From the NCBI GenBank assembly GCA_046316025.1, contig JBKCXU010000094.1:1-11549 (forward strand): a stretch of 11,549 nucleotides of DNA, in the 5' to 3' direction. Origin of the DNA: JAJTHJ01 sp046316025. Lineage in GTDB: Bacteria; Pseudomonadota; Gammaproteobacteria; Burkholderiales; Burkholderiaceae_F. The notes under the pieces were generated by a model. It ran no database searches. It was not told the DNA's origin and saw only the letters and a program-made list of their open reading frames with translations. Numbering within the stretch: position 1 is the stretch's first letter; each line of letters opens with the position of its first letter. The translations under genes and the position numbers were made by a program. Below are positions 1 through 5,598 of this stretch, in pieces.

Positions 1-1016
1 GTGTAGCGGTCGCTGTGGGCGAGCACCGCCTGCACCATCGTCAGCCGCGCGAAGGGGACGGACAGATCGATCCGCTGCCCCTGGTAGTCGAGCACTGCGC
101 TGCCCGTGGCGGCCGCCGCCACCGCGCGCAGCAGGCTGTCCGTGAAGTCCATCAGCCAGCGGTAGTCGCGATAGGCGGCGTAGAACTCCATCATCGTGAA
201 CTCGGGGTTGTGGCGCACGCTCATCCCCTCGTTGCGGAAGTTGCGGTTGATCTCGAACACCCGCTCATAGCCGCCGACCACTAGTCGCTTCAGATAAAGC
301 TCCGGCGCGATGCGCAGGAACATCTCGATGCCGAGCGCATTGTGGTGCGTAACGAAGGGCTTGGCCGCAGCACCCCCGGGGATCGCTTGCAGCATCGGCG
401 TCTCCACCTCCAGAAAGCCGTGCTCGACCATGAAGGCGCGCGCCGCTGCGATGGCGCGCGAGCGCGTGACAAAGGTGCGGCGCGTCTCCTCGTTCATGAT
501 GAGGTCGACGTAGCGCTGGCGGTAGCGCTGCTCTTTGTCCTCCAGGCCGTGGAATTTGTCCGGCAGCGGGCGCAGCGACTTGGTGAGCAAGCGCAACTCA
601 GTGCAGCGCACCGATAGTTCGCCCTTTTGCGTGCGGAACACCGTGCCGCGCGCGCCGACGATGTCGCCCAGGTCCCACTGCTTGAAGGCCTCGTGCGCTT
701 CGTGCCCGGCCGAATCGTCGGCCACGAAAAGCTGAATCCGCCCCGAGCCGTCTTGCAGGGTGGCAAAGCTCACCTTGCCCATCACGCGCTTGAGCATCAC
801 GCGGCCGGCGATGCTGACCTCAGTCGGTGCAGCGGCGAGCGCATCGCGATCCAGCGGACCAAAGCGCTCATGCAACTCCGCCGCCGTGTTGGCCGGCGTG
901 AAGTCGTTAGGAAAGGCCGGCCCCGCCGCGCGCAGCCGCGCCAGCTTGGCACGGCGCTCGGCAATGATCTGGTTCTCCTCGGGGGCAGCGGGGGATGACA
1001 TCGGGGGCGTAGACAT
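1..1016 (-). CDS. lysS: Lysine--tRNA ligase (class II LysRS), 3' end outside window
   Basis: The enzyme charges tRNA-Lys with lysine in the cytosol. The visible 338 residues are the N-terminal two thirds of a protein that is about 500 residues in the family. An OB-fold anticodon-binding domain spans about residues 65-150 (VSIAGRVMLKRVMGKVSFA, then LQDGSGRIQL). The class II catalytic core follows, with motif 1 near 200-209 (GFLEVETPML) and motif 2 near 260-280 (FRNEGMSVRHNPEFTMMEFY), a very strong LysRS signature. The frame is open to the window edge, so the motif 3 end lies outside. The start is the first ATG after the upstream toxin stop, with only 7 bases between; no earlier in-frame start was found, and TGAG about 9 bases upstream is a weak ribosome binding site. 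The gene usually follows prfB directly; here a dehydrogenase and a toxin-antitoxin pair intervene, so it may be co-transcribed with them. Confidence 0.97.
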   Translation of the reverse strand, partial: MSTPPMSSPAAPEENQIIAERRAKLARLRAAGPAFPNDFTPANTAAELHERFGPLDRDALAAAPTEVSIAGRVMLKRVMGKVSFATLQDGSGRIQLFVADDSAGHEAHEAFKQWDLGDIVGARGTVFRTQKGELSVRCTELRLLTKSLRPLPDKFHGLEDKEQRYRQRYVDLIMNEETRRTFVTRSRAIAAARAFMVEHGFLEVETPMLQAIPGGAAAKPFVTHHNALGIEMFLRIAPELYLKRLVVGGYERVFEINRNFRNEGMSVRHNPEFTMMEFYAAYRDYRWLMDFTDSLLRAVAAAATGSAVLDYQGQRIDLSVPFARLTMVQAVLAHSDRY

Positions 1017-1023
1017 GTGAGAC

Positions 1024-1473
1024 TCAAAACAGGTGGGTTTGCAGGTTAAGCGCGTCGGCCGCCGCGATCAGGCGGCGGTCGGCGCTGGCGTAGCTGCGCC
1101 CATTGCGCTCGGTGCAGATCGCCAGATGCAAAGCGTCGAGCGTGCGCAGTGGGTGCTTCGTCAGGCGGTGCAGCAGCGTGTCGGCCGCCAGCAAGTCGGC
1201 GTCGCGGACAGTGAAGAGCGTCAAGCGTCCGGCGGCGACGTCCTCTTGCAACAGACGGTAGGCCTCTTGCGAGGCGCGCGCGGTCAGACTGCCTTCACGC
1301 AAGCGCCGATTGAGCGCGCAGTGGGCCTCGACGATGGTCAAGCGCGAGATCGCCGCTTCTTCGACCGACTCGATCCAATCGGCCAGCTTGGCGTCGCCGG
1401 CTTCGGGCAGGTACCACTTGAGCAGCGCCGAGGTGTCGACGTAGGCGATGCCGACCGGGATGACGGGCGGCAT
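1024..1473 (-). CDS. vapC: PIN-domain toxin (VapC family ribonuclease)
   Basis: This 149-residue protein is a single PIN domain, the fold of VapC toxins, which are Mg-dependent endoribonucleases that usually cut tRNA or rRNA. The acidic active-site residues are all present: D13 in YVDTSALLKWY, E49 in TIVEAH, D113 in LRTLDALHLA and D132 in SADRRL, so the enzyme is predicted to be intact. The ATG lies 3 bases after the stop codon of the Phd/YefM-like antitoxin gene (TAG-GCG-ATG), the usual antitoxin-first layout with coupled translation. Its own stop is 7 bases before the lysS start. The RNA target cannot be read from sequence. The family assignment is firm; toxicity is inferred from the family and the gene pair. 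Confidence 0.92.
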   Translation of the reverse strand: MPPVIPVGIAYVDTSALLKWYLPEAGDAKLADWIESVEEAAISRLTIVEAHCALNRRLREGSLTARASQEAYRLLQEDVAAGRLTLFTVRDADLLAADTLLHRLTKHPLRTLDALHLAICTERNGRSYASADRRLIAAADALNLQTHLF

Positions 1474-1476
1474 CGC

Positions 1477-1725
1477 CTAGCGCGCGTCGCGATCTTCGCG
1501 AATCAGGACTTCCGACGGCGTCTTTTGCCGGGGCAGCGTGGCGCGGAAGGCGGCCAGCTCCTTGCCGCGCTGCGCGCGCAGCGCCTGCTGGGTGCTACCG
1601 CTCATCGGCAACACACGCGCGAAGGGCTTGCCGTGGTGGGTGAGGATCACTTCGCCCTCACGCTCAAGGGTTTCCTTCAGCACTTCATAGCGCTGGCGAA
1701 CTTCGCGCACGCCCAAGGTTTTCAT
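1477..1725 (-). CDS. Phd/YefM-family antitoxin
   Basis: This small protein (82 residues) resembles Phd/YefM antitoxins: an N-terminal DNA-binding fold (MKTLGVREVRQRYEVLKETL), the hallmark segment GEVILTHHGKPFARVLP, then a charged, probably disordered C-terminal tail that would wrap the toxin. It should neutralise the PIN toxin encoded 3 bases downstream and, with it, repress its own promoter. I chose the ATG at 1725 rather than the in-frame ATG at 1767 because GGAG lies about 8 bases upstream and the family begins at this MK-. The longer start would also translate through the probable operator. Phd-type antitoxins paired with PIN toxins are a common mixed arrangement. Confidence 0.9.
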   Translation of the reverse strand: MKTLGVREVRQRYEVLKETLEREGEVILTHHGKPFARVLPMSGSTQQALRAQRGKELAAFRATLPRQKTPSEVLIREDRDAR

Positions 1726-1738
1726 AGCTGGCTCCAAA

Positions 1739-1766
1739 TGTGTCACAGTGGCAGAAGTGTGCCACA
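1739..1766 (-). promoter_or_regulatory. Candidate autoregulatory operator of the toxin-antitoxin pair
   Basis: Two 9-base palindromes of form TGTGnCACA occur at 1739-1747 and 1758-1766, with centres 19 bases apart (about two helical turns). An overlapping 6-base inverted repeat, GTGGCA/TGCCAC (1748-1753 and 1760-1765), joins them. They end 13 bases upstream of the antitoxin ATG, where Phd/YefM antitoxin-toxin complexes normally bind to repress their own genes. Possible promoter hexamers on the minus strand are TTGACC (1769-1774) as a -35 and TATGTT (1774-1779) as a -10. Neither has a good partner, so the exact promoter is uncertain. The palindromes are seen directly; the operator role is inferred. 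Confidence 0.55.
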
Positions 1767-1784
1767 AGGGTCAAACATAGACAC

Positions 1785-2537
1785 TCAACCTCGCGCTTCC
1801 GCCACCGGGTCCGCGCCAAAGTCGTCGCGGTTCAGGTACGCCAGAACGCGCGTGGCGGCCGCCTCGGGTGTGGCCAACTGGCCGGTCTGCTTCAACTCCA
1901 CAAACCGCTGTTGGTCCGGAAAGCCGGCCGCCGCGGCGGCGCGTAGCTCGCTTTGCATGTCGGTATCGATTACGCCGGGCGCCAACGAACAGAGCCGCGC
2001 CGGGTTGGGCTGCCGCGCTTCGTCCAGCACGATCGTGCGGGTGGCGTGATCCAGCCCGGCCTTGGCCGCGCAGTAGGCGGTCCAGCCGGCGATCGGTCGC
2101 CGACCAGCGCCGGACGAGATGTTCAGCACGCGCCGCTGCGCCGCCCAGCCGCGCGTGGCGCGCAGGAAGGCTGCCGTGAGCAGCAACGGCGCTTCCAGGC
2201 CTACGCGCAGCACGGCGGCCAGGGTGTCGGCATCCGTTGAGTCCACCGGGCCTACGCTGCCGATGATGCCGGCGTTGTTGATGAGTGTGGCGCGGGTAAA
2301 GCGCGCGGCGTTCTGTCCGTGCAGCCAAGCTTCCAGCCGCGCCGCGATGTTGCTTGCGTTGTTGACGTCCACCGCCCACTGTTCCAGGTGGCCGCAGCGC
2401 GCACCGGCCTCTTTGGCCAGCGAGGCATCCGGCTTGCGCGACAGCGTCAGCAGATCGATGTCCGGCGCGAGCAGTTGGCTCGCCATCGCCCGGCCCAGGC
2501 CGCGCGAGGCGCCGGTGAGGATGAAAAGCTCGGTCAT
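1785..2537 (-). CDS. Short-chain dehydrogenase/reductase, sepiapterin/benzil reductase-like
   Basis: This is a 250-residue classical SDR, an NAD(P)H-dependent Rossmann-fold oxidoreductase. It shows TGASRGLG at residues 8-15 (cofactor loop), D57 in AVDVNN, INNAG at 86-90, catalytic Ser142 (NISSGAG) and the Y155-x3-K159 pair (TAYCAAKAG). The LAPGVIDTDM segment follows the active site. The C-terminal part (FPDQQRFVELKQTGQLATPE) recalls the sepiapterin reductase / benzil reductase branch, so a carbonyl or diketone reductase is a fair guess; the substrate is unknown. The Asn of the SDR catalytic tetrad appears replaced: VGLEAP where NLxAP is usual (Gly113). The ATG at 2537 was chosen because TELFILTGASRG is the expected N terminus; a longer frame upstream would translate through a DNA repeat. 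It lies between prfB and the toxin-antitoxin pair. Confidence 0.9.
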   Translation of the reverse strand: MTELFILTGASRGLGRAMASQLLAPDIDLLTLSRKPDASLAKEAGARCGHLEQWAVDVNNASNIAARLEAWLHGQNAARFTRATLINNAGIIGSVGPVDSTDADTLAAVLRVGLEAPLLLTAAFLRATRGWAAQRRVLNISSGAGRRPIAGWTAYCAAKAGLDHATRTIVLDEARQPNPARLCSLAPGVIDTDMQSELRAAAAAGFPDQQRFVELKQTGQLATPEAAATRVLAYLNRDDFGADPVAEARG

Positions 2538-2548
2538 TTCGACTCTCG

Positions 2549-2568
2549 TTTGGTTTGGTTTGGTTTGG
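2549..2568 (-). repeat. Four perfect tandem copies of a 5-base unit (TTTGG / CCAAA)
   Basis: Four uninterrupted copies of TTTGG on the plus strand (CCAAA on the coding strand) lie 11-31 bases upstream of the dehydrogenase ATG. The position is the 5' leader of that gene, just upstream of a weak GAGAG ribosome-binding site. Pentanucleotide tracts can change copy number by slippage. Whether this one varies is unknown; four units is short. Confidence 0.8.
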
Positions 2569-2599
2569 ACTACCGCAGCGCGGGAGCTTTCTTCGTGGC

Positions 2600-2706
2600 G
2601 GCGGTCTTCCCTCACCCCAACCCCTCTCCCGGGGAGAGAGGGGCATTTGACCCGCCCCCGCCGGGGGAGGGTGGCCGCGGCAGCGGCCGGGTGAGGGAAG
2701 ACCGCC
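2600..2706 (+). repeat. 101-bp inverted-terminal-repeat element, copy 1 (intergenic)
   Basis: The element is bounded by a perfect 18-base inverted repeat (2600-2617 and 2689-2706: GGCGGTCTTCCCTCACCC and its complement). The part shared with copy 2 is 2603-2703, exactly 101 bases. Inside are three smaller dyads: CCCCTCTC/GAGAGxGGGG around 2621-2643, CCCCC/GGGGG around 2654-2667, and GGCCGC/GCGGCC around 2673-2688. It has no coding capacity and is therefore a non-autonomous repeat of REP/MITE type. It sits between the end of prfB and the start of the dehydrogenase, where it could fold in the transcript and protect or attenuate it. Copy 2 (6442-6542) has the opposite orientation. Confidence 0.85.
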
Positions 2707-2744
2707 ACCGACAGCGTGACGCGCGCCGCGCCGAGACAGCCCGA

Positions 2745-3849
2745 TCACACCCCCTGCTTGAGACTCGCCTCGATGAACTCGTCAAGGTCGCCGTCCAGCA
2801 CCGCCTGCGTGTTGCCGATCTCGACGTTGGTGCGCAGATCCTTGATCCGGCTCTGATCCAGCACGTAGGAGCGGATCTGGTGGCCCCAGCCGATATCGGT
2901 CTTGCTCTCTTCGAGCTTGCTCTGCTCGGCCATCCGCTTGCGCAGTTCCAGCTCATAGAGCTTGGACTTCAACACCGCCATCGCCTCGGCGCGGTTGCGG
3001 TGCTGGCTGCGGTCGTTCTGGCTTTGCACGACGGTGTTGGTCGGCAGGTGCGTGATGCGCACCGCGCTCTCGGTCTTGTTCACGTGCTGCCCGCCCGCGC
3101 CGGAGGCGCGGTACACGTCGATGCGCAGATCGGCCGGGTTGATCTCGACCTCTATGGTCTCGTCTACCTCGGGGTAGACGAACACGCTGGCAAACGAGGT
3201 GTGGCGGCGCGCGTTGGAGTCGAAGGGCGACTTGCGCACCAGCCGGTGGATGCCGGTCTCGGTGCGCAGCGTGCCGTAGGCGTAGGAGCCGCTGATTTTG
3301 ATCGTCGCGCCCTTGATGCCGGCGACTTCACCCTCGGCTTCGTCCAGCAGTTCGGCGGTAAAGCCGCGCCGCTCGGCGAAGCGCAGGTACATGCGCAGCA
3401 GGATGCTGGCCCAGTCCTGCGCCTCGGTGCCGCCGGCGCCGGACTGGATTTCGATGAAGCAATTGTTGGGGTCCAGCGGGTTGTTGAACATCCGCTGGAA
3501 CTCGAGGTCGTGCACCTCGCGCGCGAGTTGGTCGACGTCGGCGCCGATGGCGACCAGCGTTGCATCGTCGCCCTCGGCCGCGGCCATCTCGAAGAGCTCA
3601 CCGGCGTCGCGCAAATGGTCGGTAAGTCGCGTCATGCGGCCGACGACGTCGTCGAGGAGCTTCTTCTCGCGCCCGAGTTCCTGCGCGCGCTTGGCGTCGG
3701 ACCAAAGCGCCGGGTCTTCCAGCGCGCGGTCGACCTCGGCTAGCCGTTGGCGCTTGGCATCGACGTCAAAGATACCTCCGCAGCTCGCCGACGCGAGCGT
3801 TGAGGTCGCCCACCTGGGCGTTGATCTGGTTCAGGCGTTCCGCTTCCAT
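2745..3849 (-). CDS. prfB: Peptide chain release factor 2, with programmed +1 frameshift
   Basis: RF2 reads UGA and UAA stop codons and triggers peptide release on the ribosome. The gene is in two frames: codons 1-27 run from 3849 to 3769, then in-frame TGA at 3766-3768 is bypassed by a +1 shift and reading resumes with GAC at 3767 down to 2745. This gives 367 residues, close to the E. coli protein. Residues 207-209 are SPF, the RF2 tripeptide that recognises the stop codon; residues 252-254 are the catalytic GGQ (SGAGGQHVNKTES). Residue 248, where E. coli K-12 has its unusual Thr246, is Ala here, the common and more active form. The start is ATG at 3849, without a clear ribosome binding site, 45 bases after recJ. 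A reading begun at the internal ATG at 3635 would lose the N-terminal domain. Confidence 0.97.
3765..3779 (-). promoter_or_regulatory. Programmed +1 ribosomal frameshift site of prfB
   Basis: On the coding strand the site reads GGAGG-TAT-CTT-TGA-C. The Shine-Dalgarno-like GGAGG (3775-3779) lies 3 bases before the slippery CTT codon (3769-3771), which is followed by the stop TGA (3766-3768) and then C. This is the canonical bacterial RF2 autoregulation site. When RF2 is scarce, slow termination at the UGA lets the peptidyl-tRNA-Leu slip from CUU to UUU and full-length RF2 is made. Every element known to matter in E. coli is present with the same spacing. Confidence 0.96.
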
Positions 3850-3861
3850 GATGTGTAGGTC

Positions 3862-3894
3862 CGGCAAAGGGCGCGGATTATCCGGGATTTGCCG
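3862..3894 (-). promoter_or_regulatory. Hairpin in the recJ-prfB gap, with a possible -10 box
   Basis: The 45-base gap between the recJ stop and the prfB ATG contains a 7-base inverted repeat, CGGCAAA/TTTGCCG (3862-3868 and 3888-3894), enclosing a smaller CGGA-TTA-TCCG stem (3874-3884). No U-run follows, so it is not a standard intrinsic terminator. GATAAT on the minus strand (3877-3882) matches a sigma-70 -10 box at five of six bases, but no good -35 is present. It could be an RNA processing or stability element, or part of a prfB promoter. The role is unproven. Confidence 0.4.
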
Positions 3895-5598
3895 TCACGC
3901 CGCCGTGTGCGCGACGAACAGCGCCACCCGCCGCTCGCCCCGGTACTCATCGACCGTGGGCCGATAGGCCAGCCGCGCCCGCGCCGGCAGCGGCTCGGTA
4001 CGGCCGAACCAGATCGCGCCGAAGCGCTTGCCGTCCAACTCAAGGGTGAGCTTCAGGTGCCGATCCTTGACCAGGCGCTGGTCGAGCACGGCGAACTCGT
4101 TGTCGAAGAGCGGGGGGGCAAAACCCTGGCCCCAGATCTGCCGGTCGAGCGCATCGATCAGCCCCACGCCGATCTCGCCGCCCGTGAGCGGGCCATCGGT
4201 GGCGACGACGCGCTGGTACAGCATCGCATCGGTGGTCTCGCGCGCGGCGGCTTCCAAGGTGCGGGTGAAAGGTTCCAGCGCGTCGGGCGCAAGGGTCAGG
4301 CCCGCGGCCATCGCGTGGCCGCCAAAGCGCTCGATCAAGTCCGGTGCGAGCTTGGTCACGAGGTCGAGCGTGTCGCGCAGGTGCACGCCCTCGATCGAGC
4401 GGCCGGAGCCGCGCAGCGCGCCGCCTTCCGCCCGCGCAAAGGCAATGGTCGGGCGGTGGAAGCGCTCCTTGACGCGCGAGGCGACCAGCCCCACGACGCC
4501 TTGATGCCAAGTGTCGTTGTAGAGGCAAATCGTCCGCTGGCCATCGGCCACGCCGGTGTCGAGTTCGGCCAGCGCGTCCAGTTGCATATCGGCCTCGATC
4601 TCGCGCCGCTCGCGGTTCAACGCGTCCAGCGCGCGGGCGAGTTCCAGCGCGCGGGCCGAGTCGTCGGTGGTCAGGCACTCGATGCCTACCGTCATGTCCG
4701 CCAGCCGGCCGGCGGCGTTGATGCGCGGGCCGAGCGCGAAGCCCAGGTCCGCCGCCTGCGCGCGCCGCGCATCGCGGCCGGCCACCTGAAACAGCGCGGC
4801 AACGCCGGGCTGCATCCGGCCCTGCTGCATCCGCTGCAAGCCGGCGGCGACCAGGATGCGGTTGTTGTGGTCCAGCCGCACCACGTCGGCCACGGTGCCC
4901 AGGGCCACAAGGTCGAGCAGGGCATCCAGCCTCGGCTGCGTCGCTTCGGTAAAGCGCCCGCGTGAGCGCAGTTCCGCGCGCAGCGCCAGCAGCACGTAGA
5001 ACATCACGCCCACGCCCGCCAGGTGCTTGCTCGGGAAGCCGCAGCCCGGCTGGTTGGGGTTGACGATGGCCGCGGCGGCCGGCAGTTCGTTGCCCGGCAG
5101 GTGGTGGTCGGTGATCAGCACCCGCATGCCAAGCGCATTGGCGCGCGCCACGCCGGCGACACTGGCGATGCCGTTGTCCACGGTGATCAGCCAATCGGGT
5201 GCGGCGCCCGCGCGCGCGGCGGCGAGATCGACGATCTCCGGCGTCAGCCCATAGCCGTACTCGAAGCGGTTGGGCACCAGGTAGTCCACGGTCGCGCCCA
5301 GCGCGCGCAGCCCGCGCAGGCCGACGGCGCAGGCGGTGGCGCCGTCGCAGTCGTAGTCGGCGACGATCAGCAGCCGCTCGCGGCGCTCGATGGCGTCGGC
5401 CAACAGGCATGCGGCAGCGGCTACGTGCGTCAGCTGTTGCGGGGCGAGCAGGTTTTGCGGCGCCAAGAGCAGGTCTTCCGCCCGCGCAATGCCGCGCGCG
5501 GCCAGCACGCGGGCACGCGGCGCGGGGATGCCGCCGGCTTCCAGCCGGCGCGCGGCGGCGGCATCGAAGGGGCGGACCGCAAAACGCAGCGCGGTCAT
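3895..5598 (-). CDS. recJ: Single-stranded-DNA-specific 5'-3' exonuclease RecJ
   Basis: RecJ degrades single-stranded DNA 5' to 3' in recombination (RecFOR), mismatch and base-excision repair in the cytosol. The 567 residues match the family length. DHH phosphoesterase motifs are seen in order: DYDCDG (81-86), TVDNG (139-143), and TDHH (163-166) followed by LPGNELP and the VNPNQP segment. Then come DLVALGTVADVV, FALGPRINAAGRLAD and the DHHA1 motif GGHAMAAG (426-433), with a C-terminal OB-like domain after it. All metal-binding aspartates and histidines appear intact. The ATG at 5598 overlaps the TGA of the upstream rpfE-like gene (ATGA), implying coupled translation; there is no separate ribosome binding site. 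The frame stays open upstream to 6210, but that sequence runs antisense-frame to the rpfE-like gene and is not RecJ-like. Confidence 0.96.
   Translation of the reverse strand: MTALRFAVRPFDAAAARRLEAGGIPAPRARVLAARGIARAEDLLLAPQNLLAPQQLTHVAAAACLLADAIERRERLLIVADYDCDGATACAVGLRGLRALGATVDYLVPNRFEYGYGLTPEIVDLAAARAGAAPDWLITVDNGIASVAGVARANALGMRVLITDHHLPGNELPAAAAIVNPNQPGCGFPSKHLAGVGVMFYVLLALRAELRSRGRFTEATQPRLDALLDLVALGTVADVVRLDHNNRILVAAGLQRMQQGRMQPGVAALFQVAGRDARRAQAADLGFALGPRINAAGRLADMTVGIECLTTDDSARALELARALDALNRERREIEADMQLDALAELDTGVADGQRTICLYNDTWHQGVVGLVASRVKERFHRPTIAFARAEGGALRGSGRSIEGVHLRDTLDLVTKLAPDLIERFGGHAMAAGLTLAPDALEPFTRTLEAAARETTDAMLYQRVVATDGPLTGGEIGVGLIDALDRQIWGQGFAPPLFDNEFAVLDQRLVKDRHLKLTLELDGKRFGAIWFGRTEPLPARARLAYRPTVDEYRGERRVALFVAHTAA

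Noticed and set aside
1033..2049. Long plus-strand open frame (338 codons) across the toxin, antitoxin and dehydrogenase genes
   Set aside because: It lies antisense to three well-supported minus-strand genes and has no recognisable domain; long spurious frames are expected at this GC content.
2600..2706. Intrinsic terminator between prfB and the dehydrogenase
   Set aside because: The dyads are strong but no U-run follows on either strand, and the same element occurs inside a coding frame, so it is treated as a repeat.
2538..2708. N-terminal extension of the dehydrogenase to an ATG at 2708
   Set aside because: The extension would be encoded by the repeat element and the TTTGG tract; the Rossmann motif fits a start at 2537.
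2319..3743. Plus-strand open frame of 474 codons opposite prfB
   Set aside because: It is antisense to prfB and runs through the 101-bp repeat; its composition is that of a mirrored GC-rich gene, with no motif.
3766..3768. In-frame TGA in prfB as evidence of a pseudogene
   Set aside because: It is the programmed frameshift stop, with Shine-Dalgarno-like GGAGG and CTT-TGA-C in canonical positions.
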